Below are positions 49,501 through 63,000 of a stretch of 64,000 nucleotides of DNA, piece by piece. Source of the DNA: Coriaria nepalensis (lineage: Eukaryota > Streptophyta > Magnoliopsida > Cucurbitales > Coriariaceae). The number at the start of each line of letters is the position of its first letter. The stretch's first letter is position 1. The notes below the pieces were generated by a model. It was not told the origin of the DNA and searched no databases. It saw nothing but the letters and a program-made list of their open reading frames with translations. The stretch covers positions 4,965,001-5,029,000 of the forward strand of contig CP114499.1 in NCBI GenBank assembly GCA_027186245.1, given 5' to 3'. Position numbers and translations under genes: made by a program.

Positions 49501-52500
49501 TCTCCTTCATATGATTCATTTGCCTGAAGTGACTCATTGGCATGATTTTGAGGTGAAACAAATGCACACATATACCCGAAAGATGATTTGCGTGTTGTGC
49601 ACGAAACAGTTGTTTGATGTCCAAAAACATAATTCATTCAAATCTCCATCATATGATTCATTGGCTTGAGGTGACTCATTGGCATGATCTTGAGGTGAAG
49701 CAAATGCACACATATTCCCCAAATATCATTAGCATGTTGTGCACGAAACGGTTATTCGAAGTGCGAAAATAGAATTTGTGTAAATCCTCTTCATGTGATT
49801 CATTGGATTGAGGTGACTCATTTTCGTGATTTTGAGGTGAAACGAATGCACACATATCCCCCAAAGATCATTAGAATATTGTGCACGAAACACTTATTTG
49901 ATGGGCAAAACCAGAATTCATTCGAATCTCCTTCATCTTATACATTGGCTTGAGGCGAGTCATTGGAATGATTTTTAAGTGAAACAAACACACACATATC
50001 CCCCAAATATCAGTAGCTTCTTGTGTACGGAACTATTTTTTGAAGTGCGAAAATAGAATTTGTCCAAATCCCCTTCCTATGATTCATTGGCTTGAGGTGA
50101 CTCATTGGTATGATTTTGAGGTGAAACAAATGCACACATACACCCGAAAGATGATTTGCGTGTTGTGCACGAAACAGTTGTTTGATGTCCAAAAACATAA
50201 TTCATTCAAATCTCCATCATATGATTCATTGGCTTGAGGTGACTCATTGGCATGATCTTGAGGTGAAGAAAATGCACACATATTCCCCAAATATCATTAC
50301 CATGTTGTGCACGAAACGGTTATTCGAAGTGCGAAAATAGAATTTGTGTAAATCCTCTTCATGTGATTCATTGAATTGAGGTGACTCATTTGCGTGATTT
50401 TGAGGTGAAACGAATGCGAACATATCCCCCAAAGATCATTAGCATATTGTGCGCGAAACTCTTATTTGATGGGCGAAACCAGAATTCATTCGAATCTCCT
50501 TCCTCTTATTCATTGGCTTGAGGCGAGTCACTGGAATGATTTTTAAGTGAACCAAACACACACATATCCCCCAAATATCAGTAGCTTCTTGTGTACGAAA
50601 CTATTTTTTGAAGTGCGAAAATAGAATTTGTCCAAATCCCCTTCATATGATTCGTTGGCTTGAGGTGACTCATTGGTATGATTTTGAGGTGAAACAAATG
50701 CACACATATACCCGAAAGATGATTTGCGTGTTGTGCACGAAACAGTTGTTTGATGTCCAAAAACATAATTCATTCAAATCTCCATCATATGATTCATTGG
50801 CTTGAGGTGACTCATTGGCATGATCTTGAGGTGAAGCAAATGCACACATATTCCCCAAATATCATTACCATGTTGTGCACGAAACGGTTATTCGAAGTGC
50901 GAAAATAGAATTTGTGTAAATCCTCTTCATGTGATTCATTGAATTGAGGTGACTCATTTGCGTGATTTTGAGGTGAAACGAATGCGAACATATCCCCCAA
51001 AGATCATTAGCATATTGTGCGCGAAACTCTTATTTCATGGGCGAAACCAGAATTCATTCGAATCTCCTTCCTCTTATTCATTGGCTTGAGGCGAGTCATT
51101 GGAATGATTTTTAAGTGAAACAAACACACACATATCCCCCAAATATCAGTAGCTTCTTGTGTACGAAACTATTTTTTGAAGTGCGAAAATAGAATTTGTC
51201 CAAATCCCCTTCATATGATTCATTGGCGTGAGGTGACTCATTGGTATGATTTTGAGGTGAAACAAATGCACACATATACCCGAAAGATGATTTGCGTGTT
51301 GTGCACGAAACAGTTGTTTGAAGTTCAAAAACACAATTCATTCAAATTTACATCATATGATTCATTGGCTTGAGGTGACTCATTGGCATGATCTTGAGGT
51401 GAAGCAAATGCACACATATTCCCCAAATATCATTAGCATGTTGTGCACGAAACGGTTATTCGAAGTGCGAAAATAGAATTTGTATAAATCCCCTGCATAT
51501 CATTCATTGGATTGAGGTGACTCATTTGCGTGATTTTGAGGTGAAACGAATGCACACATATCCCCCAAAGATCATTAGAATATTGTGCACGAAACACATA
51601 TTTGATGGGCAAAACCAGAATTCGTTCGAATCTCCTTCATCTTATTCATTGGCTTGAGGAGACTCCTTGGCATGATTTTTAAGTGAAACAAACACACACA
51701 TATCCCCCAAATATCATTAGCTTCTTATGTACGATATTATATTTTCAAGTGCGAAAATAGAATTTGTCCCAATCCCCTTCATATGATTCGTTGGCTTGAG
51801 GTGACTCATTGGTATGATTTTGAGGTGAAACAAATGCACACATATACCCGAAAGATGATTTGCGTGTTGTGCACGAAACAGTTGTTTGATGTCCAAAAAC
51901 ATAATTCATTCAAATCTCCATCATATGATTCATTGGCTTGAGGTGACTCATTGGCATGATCTTGAGGTGAAGCAAATGCACACATATTCCCCAAATATCA
52001 TTACCATGTTGTGCACGAAATGCTTATTCGAAGTGCGAAAATAGAATTTGTATAAATCCTCTTCATGTGATTCATTGGATTGAGGTGACTCATTTGCGTG
52101 ATTTTGAGGTGAAACGAATGCGAACATATCCCCCAAAGATCATTAGCATATTGTGCGCGAAACTCTTATTTCATGGCCGAAACCAGAATTCATTCGAATC
52201 TCCTTCCTCTTATTCATTGGCTTGAGGCGAGTCATTGGAATGATTTTTAAGTGAAACAAACACACACATATCCCGCAAATATCAGTAGCTTCTTGTGTAC
52301 GAAACTATTTTTTGAAGTGCGAAAATAGAATTTGTCCAAATCTCCTTCATATGATTCATTTGCCTGAAGTGACTCATTGGCATGATTTTGAGGTGAAACA
52401 AATGCACACATATACCCGAAAGATGTTTTGCGTGTTGTGCACGAAACACTTGTTTGATGTCCAAAAACATAATTCATTGAAATCTCCATCATATGATTCA

Positions 52501-55500
52501 TTGGCTTGAGGTGACTCATTGGCATGATCTTGAGGTGAAGCAAATGCACACATATTCCCCAAATATCATTAGCATGTTGTGCACGAAACGGTTATTCGAA
52601 GTGCGAAAATAGAATTTGTGTAAATCCTCTTCATGTGATTCATTGGATTGAGGTGACTCATTTTCGTGATTTTGAGGTGAAACGAATGCACACATATCCC
52701 CCAAAGATCATTAGAATATTGTGCACGAAACACTTATTTGATGGGCAAAACCAGAATTCATTCGAATCTCCTTCATCTTTTTCATTGGCTTGAGGCGAGT
52801 CATTGGAATGATTTTTAAGTGAAACAAACACACACATATCCCCCAAATATCAGTAGCTTCTTGTGTACGAAACTATTTTTTGAAGTGCGAAAATAGAATT
52901 TGTCCAAATCCCCTTCCTATGATTCATTGGCTTGAGGTGACTCATTGGTATGATTTTGAGGTGAAACAAATGCACACATACACCCGAAAGATGATTTGCG
53001 TGTTGTGCACGAAACAGTTGTTTGATGTCCAAAAACATAATTCATTCAAATCTCCATCATATGATTCATTGGCTTGAGGTGACTCATTGGCATGATCTTG
53101 AGGTGAAGAAAATGCACACATATTCCCCAAATATCATTAGCATGTTGTGCACGAAATGCTTTTTCGAACTGCGAAAATAGAATTTGTATAAATCCTCTTC
53201 ATATGATTCATTGGATTGAGGTGACTCATTTGCGTGATTTTGAGGTGAAACGAATGCGAACATATCCCCCAAAGATCATTAGCATATTGTGCGCGAAACT
53301 CTTATTTGATGGGCGAAACCAGAATTCATTCGAATCTCCTTCCTCTTATTCATTGGCTTGAGGCGAGTCACTGGAATGATTTTTAAGTGAACCAAACACA
53401 CACATATCCCCCAAATATCAGTAGCTTCTTGTGTACGAAACTATTTTTTGAAGTGCGAAAATAGAATTTGTCCAAATCCCCTTCCTATGATTCATTGGCT
53501 TGAGGTGACTCATTGGTATGATTTTGAGGTGAAACAAATGCACACATATACCCGAAAGATGATTTGCGTGTTGTGCACGAAACAGTTGTTTGATGTCCAA
53601 AAACATAATTCATTCAAATCTCCATCATATGATTCATTGGCTTGAGGTGACTCATTGGCATGATCTTGAGGTGAAGCAAATGCACACATATTCCCCAAAT
53701 ATCATTACCATGTTGTGCACGAAACGGTTATTCGAAGTGCGAAAATAGAATTTGTGTAAATCCTCTTCATGTGATTCATTGAATTGAGGTGACTCAGTTG
53801 CGTGATTTTGAGGTGAAACGAATGCGAACATATCCCCCAAAGATCATTAGCATATTGTGTGCGAAACTCTTATTTCATGGGCGAAACCAGAATTCATTCG
53901 AATCTCCTTCCTCTTATTCATTGGCTTGAGGCGAGTCATTGGAATGATTTTTAAGTGAAACAAACACACACATATCCCCCAAATATCAGTAGCTTCTTGT
54001 GTACGAAACTATTTTTTGAAGTGCGAAAATAGAATTTGTCCAAATCCCCTTCCTATGATTCATTGGCGTGAGGTGACTCATTGGTATGATTTTGAGGTGA
54101 AACAAATGCACACATATACCCGAAAGATGATTTGCGTGTTGTGCACGAAACAGTTGTTTGAAGTTCAAAAACACAATTCATTCAAATTTACATCATATGA
54201 TTCATTGGCTTGAGGTGACTCATTGGCATGATCTTGAGGTGAAGCAAATGCACACATATTCCCCAAATATCATTAGCATGTTGTGCACGAAACGGTTATT
54301 CGAAGTGCGAAAATAGAATTTGTATAAATCCCCTGCATATCATTCATTGGATTGAGGTGACTCATTTGCGTGATTTTGAGGTGAAACGAATGCACACATA
54401 TCCCCCAAAGATCATTAGAATATTGTGCACGAAACACATATTTGATGGGCAAAACCAGAATTCGTTCGAATCTCCTTCATCTTATTCATTGGCTTGAGGA
54501 GACTCCTTGGCATGATTTTTAAGTGAAACAAACACACACATATCCCCCAAATATCATTAGCTTCTTATGTACGATATTATATTTTGAAGTGCGAAAATAG
54601 AATTTGTCCAAATCCCCTTCATATGATTCGTTGGCTTGAGGTGACTCATTGGTATGATTTTGAGGTGAAACAAATGCACACATATACCCGAAAGATGATT
54701 TGCGTGTTGTGCACGAAACAGTTGTTTGATGTCCAAAAACATAATTCATTCAAATCTCCATCATATGATTCATTGGCTTGAGGTGACTCATTGGCATGAT
54801 CTTGAGGTGAAGCAAATGCACACATATTCCCCAAATATCATTACCATGTTGTGCACGAAATGCTTATTCGAAGTGCGAAAATAGAATTTGTATAAATCCT
54901 CTTCATGTGATTCATTGGATTGAGGTGACTCATTTGCGTGATTTTGAGGTGAAACGAATGCGAACATATCCCCCAAAGATCATTAGCATATTGTGCGCGA
55001 AACTCTTATTTCATGGCCGAAACCAGAATTCATTCGAATCTCCTTCCTCTTATTCATTGGCTTGAGGCGAGTCATTGGAATGATTTTTAAGTGAAACAAA
55101 CACACACATATCCCCCAAATATCAGTAGCTTCTTGTGTACGAAACTATTTTTTGAAGTGCGAAAATAGAATTTGTCCAAATCTCCTTCATATGATTCATT
55201 TGCCTGAAGTGACTCATTGGCATGATTTTGAGGTGAAACAAATGCACACATATACCCGAAAGATGTTTTGCGTGTTGTGCACGAAACACTTGTTTGATGT
55301 CCAAAAACATAATTCATTCAAATCTCCATCATATGATTCATTGGCTTGAGGTGACTCATTGGCATGATCTTGATGAAGCAAATGCACACATATTCCCCAA
55401 ATATCATTAGCATGTTGTGCACGAAACGGTTATTCGAATTGCGAAAATAGAATTTGTGTAAATCCTCTTCATGTGATTCATTGAATTGAGGTGACTCATT

Positions 55501-57852
55501 TGCGTGATTTTGAGGTGAAACGAATGCGAACATATCCCCCAAAGATCATTAGCATATTGTGCGCGAAACTCTTATATGATGGGCGAAACCAGAATTCATT
55601 CGAATCTCCTTCCTCTTATTCATTGGCTTGAGGAGAGTCACTGGAATGATTTTTAAGTGAAACAAACACACACGTATCCCCCAAATATCATTAGCTTCTT
55701 ATGTACGAAACTATTTTTTCAAGTGCGAAAATAGAATTTGTCCAAATCCCCTTCATATGATTCATTGGCTTGAGGTGACTCATTGGTATGATTTTGAGGT
55801 GAAACAAATGCACACATATACCCGAAAGATGATTTGCGTGTTGTGCACGAAACAGTTCTTTGAAGTTCAAAAACATAATTCATTCAAATTTATATCATAT
55901 GATTCATTGGCTTGAGATGACTCATTGGCATGATCTTGAGGTGAAGAAAATGCACACATATTCCCCAAATATCATTAGCATGTTGTGCACGAAACGGTTA
56001 TTCGAAGTGCGAAAATAGAATTTGTGTAAATCCTCTTCATGTGATTCATTGAATTGAGGTGACTCATTTGCGTGATTTTGAGGTGAAACGAATGCGAATA
56101 TCCCCCAAAGATCATTAGGATATTGTGCGCGAACTCTTATTTGATGGGCAAAACCAGAATTCATTCGAATCTCCTTCATCTTATTCATTGGCTTGAGGCG
56201 ACTCCTTGGCATGATTTTTAAGTGAAACAAACACACACATATCCCCCAAATATCATTAGCTTCTTATGTACGATATTATATTTTCAAGTGCGAAAATAGA
56301 ATTTGTCCAAATCCCCTTCATATGATTCGTTGGCTTGAGGTGACTCATTGGTATGATTTTGAGGTGAAACAAATGCACACATATACCCGAAAGACGATTT
56401 GCGTGTTGTGCACGAAACAGTTGTTTGAAGTTCAAAAACTTAATTCATTCAAATTTACATCATATGATTCATTGGCTTGAGGTGACTCATTGGCATGATC
56501 TTGAGGTGAAGAAAATGCACACATATTCCCCAAATATCATTAGCATGTTGTGCACGAAATGCTTATTCGAACTGCGAAAATAGAATTTGTATAAATCCTC
56601 TTCATATGATTCATTGGATTGAGGTGACTCATTTGCGTGATTTTGAGGTGAAACGAATGCGAACATATCCCCCAAAGATCATTAGCATATTGTGCGCGAA
56701 ACTCTTATATGATGGGCGAAACCAGAATTCATTCGAATCTCCTTCCTCTTATTCATTGGCTTGAGGCGAGTCACTGGAATGATTTTTAAGTGAAACAAAC
56801 ACACACATATCCCCCAAATATCAGTAGCTTCTTGTGTACGAAACTATTTTTTGAAGTGCGAAAATAGAATTTGTCCAAATCCCCTTCCTATGATTCATTG
56901 GCTTGAGGTGACTCATTGGTATGATTTTGAGGTGAAACAAATGCACACATATACCCGAAAGATGATTTGCGTGTTGTGCACGAAACAGTTCTTTGAAGTT
57001 CAAAAACATAATTCATTCAAATTTATATCATATGATTCATTGGCTTGAGATGACTCATTGGCATGATCTTGAGGTGAAGAAAATGCACACATATTCCCCA
57101 AATATCATTAGCATGTTGTGCACGAAACAGTTATTCGAAGTGCGAAAATAGAATTTGTATAAATCCACTTCATATGATTCATTGGATTGAGGTGACTCAT
57201 TTGGGTGATTTTGAGGTGAAACGAATGCGAACATATCCCCCAAAGATCATTAGGATATTGTGCGCGAACTCTTATTTGATGGGCAAAACCAGAATTCATT
57301 CGAATCTCCTTCCTCTTATTCATTGGCTTGAGGCGAGTCACTGGAATGATTTTTAAGTGAACCAAACACACACATATCCCCCAAATATCAGTAGCTTCTT
57401 GTGTACGAAACTATTTTTTGAAGTGCGAAAATAGAATTTGTCCAAATCCCCTTCCTATGATTCATTGGCTTGAGGTGACTCATTGGTATGATTTTGAGGT
57501 GAAACAAATGCACACATATACCCGAAAGATGATTTGCGTGTTGTGCACGAAACAGTTCTTTGAAGTTCAAAAACATAATTCATTCAAATTTATATCATAT
57601 GATTCATTGGCTTGAGATGACTCATTGGCATGATCTTGAGGTGAAGAAAATGCACACCTATTCCCCAAATATCATTAGCATGTTGTGCACGAAACAGTTA
57701 TTCGAAGTGCGAAAATAGAATTTGTATAAATCCACTTCATATGATTCATTGGATTGAGGTGACTCATTTGGGTGATTTTGAGGTGAAACGAATGCGAACA
57801 TATCCCCCAAAGATCATTAGGATATTGTGCGCGAAACTCTTATTTGATGGGC
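46556..57852. repeat. 11.35-kb segmental tandem duplication inside the HOR array, copy 2
   Basis: Partner of 35202-46498. The left limit is set by C at 46555 against T at 35201, the right limit by A at 57853 against G at 46499. The near-identity implies either a very recent duplication or a sequence-assembly duplication. Confidence 0.9.
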
Positions 57853-59329
57853 AAAACCAGAATTCATTCGAATCTCCTTCATCTTATTCATTGGCTTGAG
57901 GCGACTCCTTGGCATGATTTTTAAGTGAAACAAACACACACATATCCCCCAAATATCATTAGCTTCTTATGTACGATATTATATTTTCAAGTGCGAAAAT
58001 AGAATTTGTCCAAATCCCCTTCATATGATTCGTTGGCTTGAGGTGACTCACTGGTATGATTTTGAGGTGAAACAAATGCACACATATACCCGAAAGACGA
58101 TTTGCGTGTTGTGCACGAAACAGTTGTTTGAAGTTCAAAAACTTAATTCATTCAAATTTACATCATATGATTCATTGGCTTGAGGTGACTCATTGGCATG
58201 ATCTTGAGGTGAAGAAAATGCACACATATTCCCCAAATATCATTAGCATGTTGTGCACGAAATGCTTATTCGAACTGCGAAAATAGAATTTGTATAAATC
58301 CTCTTCATATGATTCATTGGATTGAGGTGACTCATTTGCGTGATTTTGAGGTGAAACGAATGCGAACATATCCCCCAAAGATCATTAGCATATTGTGCGC
58401 GAAACTATTATATGATGGGCGAAACCAGAATTCATTCGAATCTCCTTCCTCTTATTCATTGGCTTGAGGCGAGTCACTGGAATGATTTTTAAGTGAAACA
58501 AACACACACATATCCCGCAAATATCAGTAGCTTCTTGTGTACGAAACTATTTTTTGAAGTGCGAAAATAGAATTTGTCCAAATCTCCTTCGTATGATTCA
58601 CTTGCCTGAAGTGACTCATTGGCATGATTTTGAGGTGAAACAAATGCACACATATACTCGAAAGATGTTTTGCGTGTTGTGCACGAAACACTTGTTTGAT
58701 GTCCAAAAACATAATTCATTCAAATCTCCATCATATGATTCATTGGCTTGAGGTGACTCATTGGCATGATCTTGATGAAGCAAATGCACACATATTCCCC
58801 AAATATCATTAGCATGTTGTGCACGAAACGGTTATTCGAAGTGCGAAAATAGAATTTGTGTAAATCCTCTTCATGTGATTCATTGGATTGAGGTGACTCA
58901 TTTTCGTGATTTTGAGGTGAAACGAATGCACACATATCCCCCAAAGATCATTAGAATATTGTGCACGAAACACTTATTTGATGGGCAAAACCAGAATTCA
59001 TTCGAATCTCCTTCATCTTATTCATTGGCTTGAGGCGACTCCTTGGCATGACTTTTAAGTGAAACAAACACACACATATCCCCCAAATATCATTAGCTTC
59101 TTATGTACGAAACTATTTTTTGAAGTGCGAAAATAGAATTTGTCCAAATCCCCTTCATATGATTCATTGGCTTGAGGTGACTCATTGGTATGATTTTGAG
59201 GTGAAACAAATGCACACATATACCCGAAAGATGATTTGCGTGTTGTGCACGAAACAGTTCTTTGAAGTTCAAAAACATAATTCATTCAAATTTACATCAT
59301 ATGATTCATTGGCTGGAGATGACTCATTG

Positions 59330-60022
59330 GCATGATCTTGAGGTGAAGAAAATGCACACATATTCCCCAAATATCATTAGCATGTTGTGCACGAAACGGT
59401 TATTCGAAGTGCGAAAATAGAATTTGTATAAATCCACTTCATATGATTCATTGGATTGAGGTGACTCATTTATGTGATTTTGAGCTGAAACGAATGCGAA
59501 CATATCCCCCAAAGATCATTAGGATATTGTGCGCGAAACTCTTATTTGATGAGCGAAACCAGAATTCATTCGAATCTCCTTCCTCTTATTCATCGGCTTG
59601 AGGCGAGTCATTGGAATTATTTTTAAGTGAAACAAACACACACATATCCCCCAAATATCAGTAGCTTCTTGTGTACGAAACTATTTTTTGAAGTGCGAAA
59701 ATAGAACTTGTCCAAATCCCCTTCATATGATTCATTGGCTTGAGGTGACTTATTGGCCTGATTTTGAGGTGAAACAAATGCACACATATACCCGAAAGAT
59801 GATTTGCGTGTTGTGCACGAAACAGTTGTTTGAAGTTCAAAAACACAATTCATTCAAATTTACATCATATGATTCATTGGCTTGAGGTGACTCATTGGCA
59901 TGATCTTGAGGTGAAGAAAATGCACACATATTCCCCAAATATCATTAGCATGTTGTGCACGAAATGCTTTTTCGAAGTGCGAAAATAAAATTTGTACAAA
60001 TCCTCTTCATGTAATTCATTGG
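59330..60022. repeat. HOR segment repeated at +3,978 bp, continuing past the right edge
   Basis: Rare words in this segment reappear at 63308-64000: CATTTATGTGATTTTGAGC, TTGGAATTATTTTTAAG, GACTTATTGGCCTGATTTTG, and AAAATAAAATTTGTACAAAT. The offset is seven HOR units plus two bases. The match runs into the window end, so the second copy is incomplete here. The two bases come from an ATAT insertion near 61930. Confidence 0.85.
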
Positions 60023-63000
60023 ATTGAGGTGACTCATTTGCGTGATTTTGAGGTGAAACGAATGCGAACATATCCCCCAAAGATCATTAGCATATTGTGC
60101 GGGAAACTCTTATTTGATGGGCGAAACCAGAATTCATTCGAATCTCCTTCCTCTTATTCATTGGCTTGAGGCGAGTCATTGGAATGATTTTTAAGTGAAA
60201 CAAACACACACATATCCCCCAAATATCAGTAGCTTCTTGTGTACGAAACTATTTTTTGAAGTGCGAAAATAGAATTTGTCCAAATCCCCTTCATATGATT
60301 CATTTGCCTGAAGTGACTCATTGGCATTATTTTGAGGTGAAACAAATGCACACATATACCCGAAAGATGTTTTGCGTGTTGTGCACGAAACACTTGTTTG
60401 ATGTCCAAAAACATAATTCATTCAAATCTCTATCATATGATTCATTGGCTTGAGGTGACCCATTGGCATGATCTTGAGGTGAAGCAGATGCACACATATT
60501 CCCCAAATATCATTAGCATGTTGTGCACGAAATGCTTATTCGAAGTGCGAAAATAGAATTTGTATAAATCCTCTTCATGTGATTCATTGGATTGAGGTGA
60601 CTCATTTGCGTGATTTTGAGGTGAAACGAATGCGAACATATCCCCCAAAGATCATTAGCATATTGTGCGCGAAACTCTTATTTCATGGCCGAAACCAGAA
60701 TTCATTCGAATCTCCTTCCTCTTATTCATTGGCTTGAGGCGAGTCATTGGAATTATTTTTAAGTGAAACAAACACACACATATCCCCCAAATATCAGTAG
60801 CTTCTTGTGTACGAAAATATTTTTTGAAGTGCGAAAATAGAATTTGTCCAAATCCCCTTCATATGATTCATTAGCCTGAAGTGACTCATCGGTATGATTT
60901 TGAGGTGAAACAAATGCACACATATACCCGAAAGATGATTTGCGTGTTGTGCACGAAACACTTGTTTGATGTCCAAAAACATAATTCATTCAAATCTCCA
61001 TCATATGATTCATTGGCTTGAGGTGACTCATTGGCATCATCTTGAGGTGAAGCAAATGCACACATATTCCCCAAATATCATTAGCATGTTGTGCATGAAA
61101 TGCTTATTCGAAGTGCGAAAATAGAATTTGTATAAATCCTCTTCATATGATTCATTGGATTGAGGTGACTCATTTGCGTGATTTTGAGGTGAAACGAATG
61201 CGAACATATCCCCCAAAGATCATTAGCATATTGTGCGCGAAACTCTTATTTCATGGGCGAAACCAGAATTCATTCGAATCTCCTTCCTCTTATTCATTGG
61301 CTTGAGGCGAGTCATTGGAATGATTTTTAAGTGAAACAAACACACACATATCCCCCAAATATCAGTAGCTTCTTGTGTACGAAACTATTTTTTGAAGTGC
61401 GAAAATAGAATTTGTCCAAATCCCCTTCATATGATTCATTTGCCTGAAGTGACTCATTGGCATGATTTTGAGGTGAAACAAATTCACACATATACCCGAA
61501 AGATGATTTGCGTGTTGTGCACGAAACAGTTGTTTGATGTCCAAAAACATAATTCATTCAAATCTCCATCATATTATTCATTGGCTTGAGGTGACTCATT
61601 GGCATGATCTTGAGGTGAAGCAAATGCACACATATTCCCCAAATATCATTAGCATGTTGTGCACGAAACGGTTATTCGAAGTGCGAAAATAGAATTTGTA
61701 TAAATCCCCTGCATATCATTCATTGGATTGAGGTGACTCATTTGCGTGATTTTGAGGTGAAACGAATGCACACATATCCCCCAAAGATCATTAGAATATT
61801 GTGCACGAAACACATATTTGATGGGCAAAACCAGAATTCGTTCGAATCTCCTTCATCTTATTCATTGGCTTGAGGAGACTCCTTGGCATGATTTTTAAGT
61901 GAAACAAACACACACATATCCCCCAAATATATCAGTAGCTTCTTGTGTACGAAACTATTTTTTGAAGTGCGAAAATAGAATTTGTCCAAATCCCCTTCAT
62001 ATGATTCATTGGCGTGAGGTAACTCATTGGTACGATTTTGAGGTGAAACAAATGCACACATATACCCGAAAGATGATTTGCGTGTTGTGCACGAAACAGT
62101 TGTTTGAAGTTCAAAAACATAATTCATTCAAATTTATATCATATGATTCATTGGCTTGAGGTGACTCATTGGCATGATCTTGAGGTGAAGAAAATGCACA
62201 CATATTCCCCAAATATCATTAGCATGTTGTGCACGAAATGCTTATTCGAACTGCGAAAATAGAATTTGTATAAATCCTCTTCATATGATTCATTGGATTG
62301 AGGTGACTCATTTGCGTGATTTTGAGGTGAAACGAATGCGAACATATCCCCCAAAGATCATTAGCATATTGTGCGCGAAACTCTTACTTCATGGGCGAAA
62401 CCAGAATTCATTCGAATCTCCTTCCTCTTATTCATTGGCTTGAGGCGAGTCATTGGAATGATTTTTAAGTGAAACAAACACACACATATCCCCCAAATAT
62501 CAGTAGCTTCTTGTGTACGAAACTATTTTTTGAAGTGCGAAAATAGAATTTGTCCAAATCTCCTTCCTATGATTCATTGGCTTGAGGTGACTCATTGGTA
62601 TGATTTTAAGGTGAAACAAATGCACACATATACCCGAAAGATGATTTGCGTGTTGTGCACGAAACAGTTCTTTGAAGTTCAAAAACATAATTCATTCAAA
62701 TTTACATCATATGATTCATTGGCTTGAGATGACTCATTGGCATGATCTTGAGGTGAAGAAAATGCACACGTATTCCCCAAATATCATTAGCATGTTGTGC
62801 ACGAAACGGTTATTCGAAGTGCGAAAATAGAATTTGTATAAATCCACTTCATATGATTCATTGGATTGAGGTGACTCATTTGGGTGATTTTGAGGTGAAA
62901 CGAATGCGAACATATCCCCCAAAGATCATTAGGATATTGTGCGCGAAACTCTTATTTGATGGGCAAAACCAGAATTCATTCGAATCTCCTTCATCTTTTT

